Below, one piece after another: positions 55,722 through 62,813 of a stretch of 64,000 nucleotides of DNA. Numbering within the stretch: position 1 is the first letter of the stretch; each line of letters opens with the position of its first letter. The stretch lies in contig CACWOZ010000011.1 of assembly GCA_902762655.1 (NCBI GenBank), forward strand, positions 29,659 to 93,658, read 5' to 3'. The DNA comes from an uncultured Bacteroidia bacterium. Lineage in GTDB: Bacteria > Bacteroidota > Bacteroidia > Bacteroidales > UBA932. The position numbers and the translations under genes were made by a program. A model generated the notes under the pieces. The model ran no database searches and had not been told where the DNA came from. It saw nothing but the letters and a program-made list of their open reading frames with translations.

Positions 55722-56864
55722 GTGAAAACCAAACTGCTGTTTTTTTTCTTGATGCTTGGCCTGATGAATGCCAGGCTTTCCGCCCAGAGCGAAAACCTTC
55801 TTCCACGGAACGAAGAATTCCGTGGGGCCTGGCTCGCCACTGTCGCCGGCCTTGATTGGCCGGATGCCGATGAGCCTGCAATCATACAGCAGATTCACTT
55901 GATCGAGCAGATCAAAGGTCTGCGCGAACTTGGGTGCAATACAGTTATCTTCCAGGTTGTCAGCAATATGGACGCCCTTTACCGGTCCGATTATCTGCCC
56001 TGGAGCGCCGTTCTGACCGGCACCGAAGGGCAGGACCCGTACTATGATCCCCTCGCCCTGGCAGTGCAGGCCGCCCACGACTGCGGGATGCAGATCCATG
56101 CCTGGATCAATCCCCTGCGCGTCAGCAGGGACGATGTCACCCCCCACTGCGACATGCATGTCAGCAAATCCCATCCAGAATGGGTCCAGACATACCAGAA
56201 CAAGCTTTTTCTGGATGCAGGTAACCCTGAGGTGGTAGAATTCCTGCGAAGCATCGCATGCGAGATTGTAGGCAGGTATGATGTGGACGGCCTCCACATC
56301 GATGATTATTTCTATCCGGATGGCCTCCAGAAAGACGGACGAGGATGGAGGAACGATATGTACGAACGTTACGGCAAAGGCAAGAAGCTGGACGACTGGC
56401 GCTTCGGCACCATCAACAATGTTGTCCGCACCCTGTACGACGCCACCCACGAAACCAGAAAGGATGTCGTTTTCGGGGTCTCCCCTTCCGGACGCCTGGC
56501 CAATACCTGCCGGCTCTATGCAGATCCACGCATGTGGGTAAGCGGAGGCTATGTCGATTACCTCGCTCCGCAGATTTACTGGGCAATAGGCAGGGGCGAT
56601 GCAGCCGCTTTCGAGCAAGTTCTGGAAAGCTGGCGTTTCGTGTCCAAAGGCGTTCCTGTTTATGTCGGACTGGCCGCCTATAAGTATGCGCAAGGCTACA
56701 CGAAAGGGCTCGACGCTCCATACCTTTCTCTGGGTGAGTTCAAGAAAGAACTTGACCTCTGCCGTGCTGCCTGGTATATAAAGGGACACATCTGGTTCCG
56801 CACCAAGGATGTGTTGCAGGACGATTTCCGTTCTTACATCTTGTCTGAATTGTATGAACAATAA
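55722..56864 (+). CDS. Family 10-like glycoside hydrolase (GHL10/YngK-type)
   Basis: 380 residues. A signal peptide (LLFFFLMLGLMNARLSAQ) follows a GTG start. The domain opens with EFRGAWLATVAGLDWP and contains GCNTVIFQVVSNMDALYRSDYLPWSAVLTG, MQIHAWINPLRVS, VDGLHIDDYFYP and VDYLAPQIYWAIGRG, the diagnostic pattern of GHL10 (DUF187) TIM-barrel proteins. Substrate is unknown; a cell-wall or glycan substrate is suspected. It lies 21 bases before the cysteine-rich lipoprotein gene, which is probably cotranscribed. Confidence 0.9.
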   Translation: MKTKLLFFFLMLGLMNARLSAQSENLLPRNEEFRGAWLATVAGLDWPDADEPAIIQQIHLIEQIKGLRELGCNTVIFQVVSNMDALYRSDYLPWSAVLTGTEGQDPYYDPLALAVQAAHDCGMQIHAWINPLRVSRDDVTPHCDMHVSKSHPEWVQTYQNKLFLDAGNPEVVEFLRSIACEIVGRYDVDGLHIDDYFYPDGLQKDGRGWRNDMYERYGKGKKLDDWRFGTINNVVRTLYDATHETRKDVVFGVSPSGRLANTCRLYADPRMWVSGGYVDYLAPQIYWAIGRGDAAAFEQVLESWRFVSKGVPVYVGLAAYKYAQGYTKGLDAPYLSLGEFKKELDLCRAAWYIKGHIWFRTKDVLQDDFRSYILSELYEQ

Positions 56865-56885
56865 TCATTTTAAAACCAACACATT

Positions 56886-57554
56886 ATGAAAAAATCACTC
56901 TTTATTTGCGCTGTTTGTGCAGCCCTCGTTGCCACCGCCTGCTGCGGCGGCAAGCAGAAAGTAAGTGCAATCGTTGCCGGCCCCGATAAAGTCGCCGCCC
57001 TGGTTGTCGAGTATCCCCAGGCTCTGGATGCAGAGTCTGTATGCCCCGAGGCCTTTGTTGTCGAAGGCGAGGAGGTTGTCTGCGCCAAGTTGGTGGAGCC
57101 CACCAAGGTGCTGGTTGCCCTGAAGAAGTCCTGCTGCGGAAAGCATCAGGAGAAAGCCGAGTGCGGTGAGGCTAAGCCGGAGTGCGGCGAGAAGCACGAG
57201 TGCGGAGAGGCTGAGCCGGAGTGCGGCGAGAAGCACGAATGCGGCGAAAAGCCCTGCCCTGAAGAAGCAGAAGAGAAGGATTGCTGCAAGGAAAAGTGCG
57301 AGATTCCCGTTCCCGATGTAGCAGTCCAGCAGGTAGTCGACCTCAAGACCGCCGAAGGCAAGACCGTAAAGGCTTGGAAGAAGGCCGTCAAGGCCACCGA
57401 AGCTTGCCCCGCTCCCCATCACGGCAAGCACCACGGCAAGCCCGGCTGCGGCGAGAAGCCTGAATGCGGACAGCAGCACGAATGCGGCGCCCAGCCCTGC
57501 GACAAGCCTGCAGAAGAGCAGTGCGACAAGTGCAAAGAGGCTGCCGCCAAATAA
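56886..57554 (+). CDS. Cysteine-rich lipoprotein with CGE repeats
   Basis: 222 residues, not recognised. The lipoprotein signal ends VATAC (Cys19). Residues 30-80 look like a folded beta domain (VSAIVAGPDKVAALVVEYPQ). Residues 83-140 are Cys/Glu/Lys-rich with two copies of a 13-residue unit ECGEAxPECGEKH (92-104, 105-117) and a third partial copy. A mid segment (DVAVQQVVDLKTAEGKTVKAWKK) is followed by HHGKHHGK and a second CGE-type tail with a QCDKC end. There are 24 cysteines in all and nearly none near aromatic residues, which suggests metal (for example Cu, Zn or Cd) or redox binding at the envelope. Its stop is immediately followed by the first 119-bp repeat. Confidence 0.8.
   Translation: MKKSLFICAVCAALVATACCGGKQKVSAIVAGPDKVAALVVEYPQALDAESVCPEAFVVEGEEVVCAKLVEPTKVLVALKKSCCGKHQEKAECGEAKPECGEKHECGEAEPECGEKHECGEKPCPEEAEEKDCCKEKCEIPVPDVAVQQVVDLKTAEGKTVKAWKKAVKATEACPAPHHGKHHGKPGCGEKPECGQQHECGAQPCDKPAEEQCDKCKEAAAK
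57159..57236 (+). repeat. Two tandem 39-bp units in the cysteine-rich gene
   Basis: Encodes residues 92-104 and 105-117 (ECGEAKPECGEKH and ECGEAEPECGEKH), differing by one residue. Likely grown by slippage; length variation between strains would be expected. Confidence 0.75.
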
Positions 57555-57672
57555 GCGTGCCCAGCAACTGCCTGAGCAGCAGCACTTTAGCCAAAATGGC
57601 CTGGTTGATTTCAACCAGGCCATTTTGCTTATATCGCTGAGCCATAGCAACTTACATGGCACGCAACAAAAC
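57554..57672. repeat. 119-bp direct repeat, copy A
   Basis: Matches copy B (60395-60513) at 116 of 119 positions. It starts at the last base of the cysteine-rich gene's stop. It has GCGTGCC (57555-57561) and GGCACGC (57658-57664) as inverted ends and a central perfect 17-bp hairpin with a two-base loop (57592-57608, 57611-57627), which may also terminate transcription. Confidence 0.9.
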
Positions 57673-57676
57673 GCAT

Positions 57677-57700
57677 AATCCGACGAACAGCCGGATTTTT
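57677..57700 (+). terminator. Short hairpin with T-run after copy A
   Basis: AATCCG (57677-57682) pairs with CGGATT (57692-57697), followed by TTT. It separates the repeat from the kinase promoter region. Confidence 0.5.
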
Positions 57701-57702
57701 AC

Positions 57703-57749
57703 GTTCAACCTTAAAAATGTCGGGTTCATGGTGTGAATTGTCTGATTTA
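57703..57749 (+). promoter_or_regulatory. Three 21-bp-spaced LytTR-type boxes upstream of the kinase gene
   Basis: GTTCA at 57703-57707 and 57724-57728 and a weaker ATTTA at 57745-57749 start exactly 21 bp apart, the last two preceded by TGTCGG or TGTCTG. The same pattern precedes the outer-membrane protein gene. Two-helical-turn direct repeats are the known binding mode of LytTR regulators. The last box starts 39 bp before the -7 element. Confidence 0.75.
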
Positions 57750-57783
57750 CGGACTTCGGCTTTTCCATTAAAGACAAAATGAC

Positions 57784-57791
57784 TACTTTTG
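57784..57791 (+). promoter_or_regulatory. -7 element of the two-component operon
   Basis: TACTTTTG, 27 bases before ATG 57819 and 39 bases after the start of the last box. Confidence 0.65.
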
Positions 57792-57818
57792 CCGCATAAT
57801 TTATCAGGAACCCGGGTT

Positions 57819-58940
57819 ATGAGTTATTTCAGCATATTCGACACATCTTCAACTTCCGAACAGGACCGTAAAAGGCGTTACTTCTTCCTGCTTGTCAACG
57901 CCATCGTCCTGAGCTGGGTTGTCTGGTCCATCGTGAATTTCAGGAACTATGCGGCGTTGCCCCAGGATGAAGTCCTCAAGGAAATCCTGACGGATATGCT
58001 CGAAAACGTAATCGAGGCCGCGGTTCTTGTGACATTGTCCATTTTGTACTGCAAGATCATCTTCCGTATCTTCTGGGGGAATAAAAGGACATTGAACAAA
58101 CTGTTTTTCCAGGTCATCACCTTGGCAGTTTTCAATGTTTTGACCTCTTTGGCAATCGGATGGCTGTACAGCGTGATATATCCGGGTGACGAGGGTATCA
58201 TGCTCCGGATATTCATTTCCGATTTTACGGTCGTGTCCATCCTTTCAACGACCTATTTCGTATCCTTCCTGATCAGCCGGCACCGCGATGAAAAGGATGC
58301 CAGGCTGCTTGCCGAGAAGAAGGCAGCGGAAGAAAAACTGACGGCGGCACAGGCGAAGCTGGACAAACTCGCCCTGCAGACAAACAATCATTTCATATTC
58401 AATAGTTTCAGCACATTGGGAGGAATGATCAAGACTCAGCCGGACGATGCGGAGAAATTCCTCCAGGGGCTTTCTGCCATGTACCGGTATCTTGTCCGCA
58501 ACGCCGACAGGCACCTGATCCCTCTCAAGGACGAAATACGTTTTACGGATAATTACGCCACGCTCGTCCACTACCGTTACGACGGCGTCAGGATTGAGAT
58601 CGACGACTCTCTGCGGAAAACGGATGCGTTAGTGACGCCTGTCTCCATTCAGCAGCTTGTGGAGAATGCCGTGAAGCACAATCGGCACGGCGACGAAGAA
58701 CAACTCCTTGTGGAAGTGTTTCGAATCGAAGACTACATCGTGGTCAGGAACAATATCCTGGAGCTTTCCGGCAAAGATGCTGGGAGCACCGGATCCGGAC
58801 TCAAAAATCTCGCGGACAGGATCCGTTTGATTGCAGGAAAGGATATAATCGCAGATAACGACGGGACGACATTCACCGTGCGCATCCCGCTGATTTATGA
58901 AGAGGATCTGAAAGATGAAAGTATGGATTATCGAAGATGA
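57819..58940 (+). CDS. LytS-type sensor histidine kinase
   Basis: 373 residues from ATG 57819 (MSYFSIFDTS); an upstream TTG frame opening at 57789 overlaps the -7 element. Four transmembrane helices (about 21-39, 64-84, 95-121, 132-153) with little periplasmic loop, a short coiled coil (155-186), the His_kinase motif QTNNHFIFNSF (phosphoacceptor His191), and the ATPase N-box QQLVENAVKHN with a GSTGSGLKNLADRIRL G-box. Signal unknown; a membrane-embedded stimulus is likely. It overlaps the response regulator gene by 26 bases. Confidence 0.92.
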   Translation: MSYFSIFDTSSTSEQDRKRRYFFLLVNAIVLSWVVWSIVNFRNYAALPQDEVLKEILTDMLENVIEAAVLVTLSILYCKIIFRIFWGNKRTLNKLFFQVITLAVFNVLTSLAIGWLYSVIYPGDEGIMLRIFISDFTVVSILSTTYFVSFLISRHRDEKDARLLAEKKAAEEKLTAAQAKLDKLALQTNNHFIFNSFSTLGGMIKTQPDDAEKFLQGLSAMYRYLVRNADRHLIPLKDEIRFTDNYATLVHYRYDGVRIEIDDSLRKTDALVTPVSIQQLVENAVKHNRHGDEEQLLVEVFRIEDYIVVRNNILELSGKDAGSTGSGLKNLADRIRLIAGKDIIADNDGTTFTVRIPLIYEEDLKDESMDYRR

Positions 58941-59673
58941 AAGGGCGCTTTCCAAGGCGCTCTCGCAGCAGCTGAAACGGCTCCGGCCGGAAATCGAAAT
59001 CGCAGGAATATCGACAGGGGTAAAGAATACTCTTGCGGCTCTGCGGGGCCATGATGACTTGGACATCATTTTTGCCGATATCAAGATTGACGACGGGCTG
59101 TCGTTCTCCATTTTCGACAAATTGGAGACCGGAGCCATGGTGGTGTTCACAACGGCCTATGACGAATATGCGCTGAAGGCTTTCGACTACAACTGCGCCG
59201 ATTACCTGCTGAAGCCAATCAGCGACGAGGCTCTGGAAAAAGCGCTCATCCGTTGTGAAAAGCACCTTTCCCGAATGAGCGGGGCCCAGGTCCGGGAGAT
59301 GTCCGGAGAGATTGTCCGCCGCGAAGTCAAATTCAGGAAACGTCTCTTTCTTGATTATGGTCAGGGAACGTTGATATGCCCCGTATCCAAACTGGCCTAT
59401 GTCTTTACCGAGAGGGGTTATACCCGCGTTTTCATGGACGACGGGAGATTCGGATCGACGGACAACTCTCTCAGCGAGCTTACGGAAAGTCTTGATCCGA
59501 CTCAGTTTTTCCGTGTGAACCGCCAGGCCATAGTCAATATCGACTTTGTGGATGCAATCGAACATGGGCCGGGACGGGATTTCATCGCGAAACTGCGGGC
59601 TCCCTTCCAGAAAATCGGCCTCGAAATAACTGCCGAGAAGATGAAGCAGTTGAAGATTCTTCTGGATGAATAA
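58915..59673 (+). CDS. LytTR response regulator
   Basis: 252 residues. The receiver domain has the acidic pair IIEDE (Glu7, Asp8), phosphoacceptor Asp55 in FADIKID, the Thr in VVFTTAYDE and Lys100 in YLLKP. The LytTR DNA-binding domain is at about 140-250 (KLAYVFTERGYTRVFMDDGRFGSTDNSLSELTE, FFRVNRQAIVNIDFVDAIEH). Partner of the overlapping kinase. It is the obvious candidate to bind the 21-bp-phased GTTCA boxes before its own operon and before the outer-membrane protein gene. A hairpin terminator follows. Confidence 0.94.
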   Translation: MKVWIIEDERALSKALSQQLKRLRPEIEIAGISTGVKNTLAALRGHDDLDIIFADIKIDDGLSFSIFDKLETGAMVVFTTAYDEYALKAFDYNCADYLLKPISDEALEKALIRCEKHLSRMSGAQVREMSGEIVRREVKFRKRLFLDYGQGTLICPVSKLAYVFTERGYTRVFMDDGRFGSTDNSLSELTESLDPTQFFRVNRQAIVNIDFVDAIEHGPGRDFIAKLRAPFQKIGLEITAEKMKQLKILLDE

Positions 59674-59681
59674 AGGCACTA

Positions 59682-59706
59682 AAGCCCGGCCAAATCGGTC
59701 GGGCTT
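59682..59706 (+). terminator. Hairpin terminator after the response regulator gene
   Basis: AAGCCCGGCC (59682-59691) pairs with GGTCGGGCTT (59697-59706) with one mismatch and a five-base loop, nine bases after the stop. Confidence 0.65.
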
Positions 59707-59712
59707 CATTAT

Positions 59713-59759
59713 GTTCAACCCGTAATATGTCGGGTTCAAGGTTCCTATTGTCAGGTTCA
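59713..59759 (+). promoter_or_regulatory. Three 21-bp-spaced GTTCA boxes upstream of the outer-membrane protein gene
   Basis: Perfect GTTCA at 59713-59717, 59734-59738 and 59755-59759, each 21 bp apart, the last two preceded by TGTCGG and TGTCAG. The last box starts 39 bp before the -7 element, exactly as in the kinase operon. Confidence 0.8.
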
Positions 59760-59793
59760 CCATATTTGATTTTGCAAATCAAATTACACTATA

Positions 59794-59801
59794 TACTTTT
59801 G
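59794..59801 (+). promoter_or_regulatory. -7 element of the outer-membrane protein gene
   Basis: TACTTTTG, identical to the one before the kinase gene, 45 bases before ATG 59847. Confidence 0.65.
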
Positions 59802-59846
59802 CGACCCGGATTGAAATCATAGAAGTATCTTCAAACTAAGATTACA

Positions 59847-60374
59847 ATGAAAACAAAGTACTTTACATTAACATTAGCACTTGCTGTTGTGAGTATTTGC
59901 TCCGTTTCCGCTTATGCACAAAACAATAACGGCAGGGCACCTGGATACCATGGCAACCTGGCCATTACCGACCACCTCGGAGTTTTCATAGGAGCCGAAA
60001 CTTCGCATGGATATATGTTCGACAGTCACAACTATCTTGGCTTGGGCATTGGAGGATTTGTGCTTCCCAATGATAGCCACCCTACTTATATGAATGCGTT
60101 CATTGATTATCACAACTATTTGAGAGATAAAAATACGCTGGTTCTAGGGGTAAAAGCAGGCTGGTCTCACGCCTTTAATTACCAAAAAGACAGCGGGATA
60201 CAATTTGAGAATGGTATTTTGTGCGAGCCGAATATCGGTTGGTTCTGGTGCTTCAACTCCGGCTATGGACTATATCTTGGTCTTGGGGCATCCCTCATCT
60301 TCCCCTTGGGTGAATCCAGAACGGAAAAAACAGTCCTGCCGATGCCTAAAATCACTTTTGGCTTCGAGTTTTAA
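59847..60374 (+). CDS. Small predicted outer-membrane beta-barrel protein
   Basis: 175 residues. A signal peptide (LTLALAVVSICSVSAYAQ) is followed by alternating hydrophobic, Gly- and aromatic-rich strands (HNYLGLGIGGFVLPN, NTLVLGVKAGWSHAFNY, NSGYGLYLGLGASLIFPLG) ending in FGFEF, a typical C-terminal barrel signature with a terminal Phe. I do not recognise a specific family; the first part (LAITDHLGVFIGAETSHGY) resembles small OmpW/outer-membrane-beta-barrel proteins. It is the likely target of the adjacent two-component system, given its box array. The gene is followed by repeat copy B. Confidence 0.75.
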   Translation: MKTKYFTLTLALAVVSICSVSAYAQNNNGRAPGYHGNLAITDHLGVFIGAETSHGYMFDSHNYLGLGIGGFVLPNDSHPTYMNAFIDYHNYLRDKNTLVLGVKAGWSHAFNYQKDSGIQFENGILCEPNIGWFWCFNSGYGLYLGLGASLIFPLGESRTEKTVLPMPKITFGFEF

Positions 60375-60394
60375 TCTATAAAAAGATGGCATTC

Positions 60395-60513
60395 AGCGTG
60401 CCCGGCAACTGCCTGAGCAGCAGCACTTTAGCCAAAATGGCCTGGTTGAAATCAACCAGGCCATTTTGCTTATATCGCTGAGCCATAGCAACTTACATGG
60501 CACGCAACAAAAC
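60395..60513. repeat. 119-bp direct repeat, copy B
   Basis: Same orientation as copy A, 116/119 identical; it ends two bases before the pta stop. The 17-bp stem arms (60433-60449, 60452-60468) match copy A, but the two-base loop is AA instead of TT, so the hairpin as a whole equals the reverse complement of that in copy A. The third difference is G for A near the left end. Confidence 0.9.
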
Positions 60514-60514
60514 C

Positions 60515-61522
60515 CTACTTCGCATCCATTGCCTGGCAGGCGGTGATGGCGATGAGGTTGTAGACGTCTTCCACAGAGCAGCCGCGGCTGAGGTCGTTGA
60601 CCGGCTTGGCGATGCCCTGGAGGATGGGGCCGATAGCTTCGGCGTGGCCGAGGCGCTGGATCAGTTTGTAGGCGATGTTGCCGACTTCCAGGTTGGGGAA
60701 TACCAGCACGTTGGCATTGCCCGCGATTTCGGAACCGGGAGCCTTCTTCTTTCCAACTGAAGGAACGAGGGCGGCATCTGCCTGAAGTTCACCGTCGATC
60801 TTGAGGGCGGGATCGAGTTCCTTTGCGAGGGCAGTAGCCTCTACTACCTTGTCCACAACTTCGTGCTTGGCAGAGCCTTTGGTGGAGAATGAAAGCATTG
60901 CGACGCGGGGATCTGCAAAGCCGGCCACGCTCTTGGCGGTGCGGGCTGTGCAGACGGCGATCTGCGCAAGCTGGCCTGCATCGGGAGCCGGGGTGACTGC
61001 GACGTCGCCAATCACGAGCACGCCGTTCTCGCCGTATTCGGGGGCCTGGGTGAGCATCAGCATCGCACCGCTCACGCAGGTAATGCCGGGAGAGCACTTG
61101 ATGATCTGCAGGGCGGGGCGCAGAGTCTCTCCGGTCGTGGAGAGGGCGCCGCTGATCTGTCCGTCGGCATCTCCGCTCTTGATGATGAGGCAACCGAAGT
61201 AGAGGGGATCCAGGACAGTCTTGGCGGCCAGTTCGGGGGTCATCCCCTTGTTCTTGCGGAGCTCATAGAGCAGATTTGCATATTCTGCGGTCTTCTCGCT
61301 GGTGGCAGGGTCGATGATGGTCGCCTTGCCTATGTTCTTGAGGCCGAGCTTTTCGGCATAGGCGAGAATCTCTTCTTTGTTGCCGATGAGAATGATCTCG
61401 GCGAGGCCGTCGGCCAGGGCGCGGTCTGCTGCCGTGATGGTGCGCTCCTCAAGCGATTCGGGGAGCACGATGCGCTGCTTGTTGGATTTAGCACGCGCTA
61501 CGATTTGTTCGATAAGGCTCAT
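60515..61522 (-). CDS. pta: Phosphate acetyltransferase
   Basis: Converts acetyl-CoA to acetyl phosphate. 335 residues, the short form without the N-terminal DRTGG part. Motifs: RIVLPESLEERTITAADR at the N-terminus, VSGAMLMLTQ, VLVIGDVAVTPAPDAGQLAQIA, LKIDGELQADAALVPSVG and NVLVFPNLEVGNIAYKLIQR. Lies three bases after ackA, an acetate-forming, ATP-yielding pair. The stop sits two bases after repeat copy B. Confidence 0.96.
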   Translation of the reverse strand: MSLIEQIVARAKSNKQRIVLPESLEERTITAADRALADGLAEIILIGNKEEILAYAEKLGLKNIGKATIIDPATSEKTAEYANLLYELRKNKGMTPELAAKTVLDPLYFGCLIIKSGDADGQISGALSTTGETLRPALQIIKCSPGITCVSGAMLMLTQAPEYGENGVLVIGDVAVTPAPDAGQLAQIAVCTARTAKSVAGFADPRVAMLSFSTKGSAKHEVVDKVVEATALAKELDPALKIDGELQADAALVPSVGKKKAPGSEIAGNANVLVFPNLEVGNIAYKLIQRLGHAEAIGPILQGIAKPVNDLSRGCSVEDVYNLIAITACQAMDAK

Positions 61523-61525
61523 ATC

Positions 61526-62734
61526 TTATTTCTTTACCAGATTCATAGTATCGAGGGCGATCATAAGTTCCTCTTCCGTAGGGATGAGGGCAACCTTGAC
61601 CTTGGAGTCGGGAGCGCTGATGAGGGCTTCTTCGCCGAAGGCCTTCTCGTTTGCGGCATAGTCGAGTTTGACTCCGATGGAACCGAGTTTCTCGCATACG
61701 CGGCGGCGCACCTTGTGATTGTGCTCGCCTATGCCGGCCGTCCAGACTATGAGGTCCACTCCGTCGAGCACCACGCTGTAGGCGCCGATGAGCTTTACGA
61801 TATCGTAGGTGAGCTTGTTGATGGCGAGGCGTGCGCGGGCGTCGCCGGCAGCGGCCGCTTCTTCGGTTTCACGCATATCAGAACTGACTCCGCCGAGGCC
61901 GATAAGACCGCTCTTCTTGTTCATTATGGTGGTCATCTCGTCCGGGGAGATATTCTTTTTCTTCATCATATAAGGGATGACGTTGCAGTCCACGTTGCCG
62001 CAGCGGGTTCCCATTATCATGCCCTCGAGCGGGGTGAATCCCATCGAGGTATCAATGCACTTGCCGTCCTTGATGGCGGTTACGGACGAGCCGTTGCCAA
62101 TGTGGCAGGTGATGATCTTGGAGTGATTGATATCGATGCCTGTGAATTCGGCGCCCCTGCGGGACACATACTGATGAGAGGTGCCGTGAGCGCCGTAGCG
62201 GCGGACGTGGTAGTCGGTATAATAGTCATAAGGGAGCGCATACATATATGCATAGTCCGGCATGGTCTGATGGAAAGCCGTGTCGAACACTACCACCTGC
62301 GGAGTCTTGGGGAGAACCTGGGTGATGGCGTGGATGCCAAGCAGGTGGGCGGGATTGTGGAGAGGTGCGAAGTCGCAGCAGATTTCAATCTTCTTCAGCA
62401 CATCGTCATTGACAAGGCAACTTCCGTCGAAGAAATCGGCACCCTGCACGATGCGGTGACCCACTGCATCTACATCATCGAAAGAATTGAGTACGCCATG
62501 CACGGGGTCGACAAGGGCGTCCATCACAAGTTTCATTCCGAGTTTGTGGTCCGGAATGGGCAGTGCCTTTTCGAAAGGCTGCTTGCCCGTAGGCTTGTGA
62601 GTGATGTTTCCTTCGGGGAGACCGATTTTCTCCACCAGACCCTTTGCCTTGACGGCATAGTCGTTGGCGCTCTTCATATCGAACAACTGGTATTTGATAG
62701 AAGAACTGCCGCAGTTGATAACAAGTATGATCAT
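61526..62734 (-). CDS. ackA: Acetate kinase
   Basis: Makes ATP and acetate from acetyl phosphate. 402 residues, usual length. ASKHA-fold motifs: ILVINCGSSSIKYQLFD at the N-terminus, VFDTAFHQTMPDYAYMYALPYDYY, HIGNGSSVTAIKDGKCIDTSMGFTPLEGMIMGTR and WTAGIGEHN. Promoter TAAATTTG (minus, 62765-62772). First gene of ackA-pta. Confidence 0.97.
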   Translation of the reverse strand: MIILVINCGSSSIKYQLFDMKSANDYAVKAKGLVEKIGLPEGNITHKPTGKQPFEKALPIPDHKLGMKLVMDALVDPVHGVLNSFDDVDAVGHRIVQGADFFDGSCLVNDDVLKKIEICCDFAPLHNPAHLLGIHAITQVLPKTPQVVVFDTAFHQTMPDYAYMYALPYDYYTDYHVRRYGAHGTSHQYVSRRGAEFTGIDINHSKIITCHIGNGSSVTAIKDGKCIDTSMGFTPLEGMIMGTRCGNVDCNVIPYMMKKKNISPDEMTTIMNKKSGLIGLGGVSSDMRETEEAAAAGDARARLAINKLTYDIVKLIGAYSVVLDGVDLIVWTAGIGEHNHKVRRRVCEKLGSIGVKLDYAANEKAFGEEALISAPDSKVKVALIPTEEELMIALDTMNLVKK

Positions 62735-62764
62735 ATTCTGGAATTATGTGTTTTCAAAAACTCA

Positions 62765-62792
62765 CAAATTTAAGAAATAATGCTTATTTTCG
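62765..62792. promoter_or_regulatory. Divergent -7 elements for ackA and comEC
   Basis: Minus strand TAAATTTG at 62765-62772 for ackA (ATG 62734). Plus strand TATTTTCG at 62785-62792 (one mismatch) for comEC (ATG 62814). Confidence 0.5.
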
Positions 62793-62813
62793 CAAAGTTA
62801 AAAGTGAATCGTT

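Noticed and set aside
57554-60513. Integron attC-type recombination sites
   Set aside because: The 119-bp repeats are hairpin-rich but lack a convincing GTTRRRY core with matching inverse core, and there is no integrase in the window.
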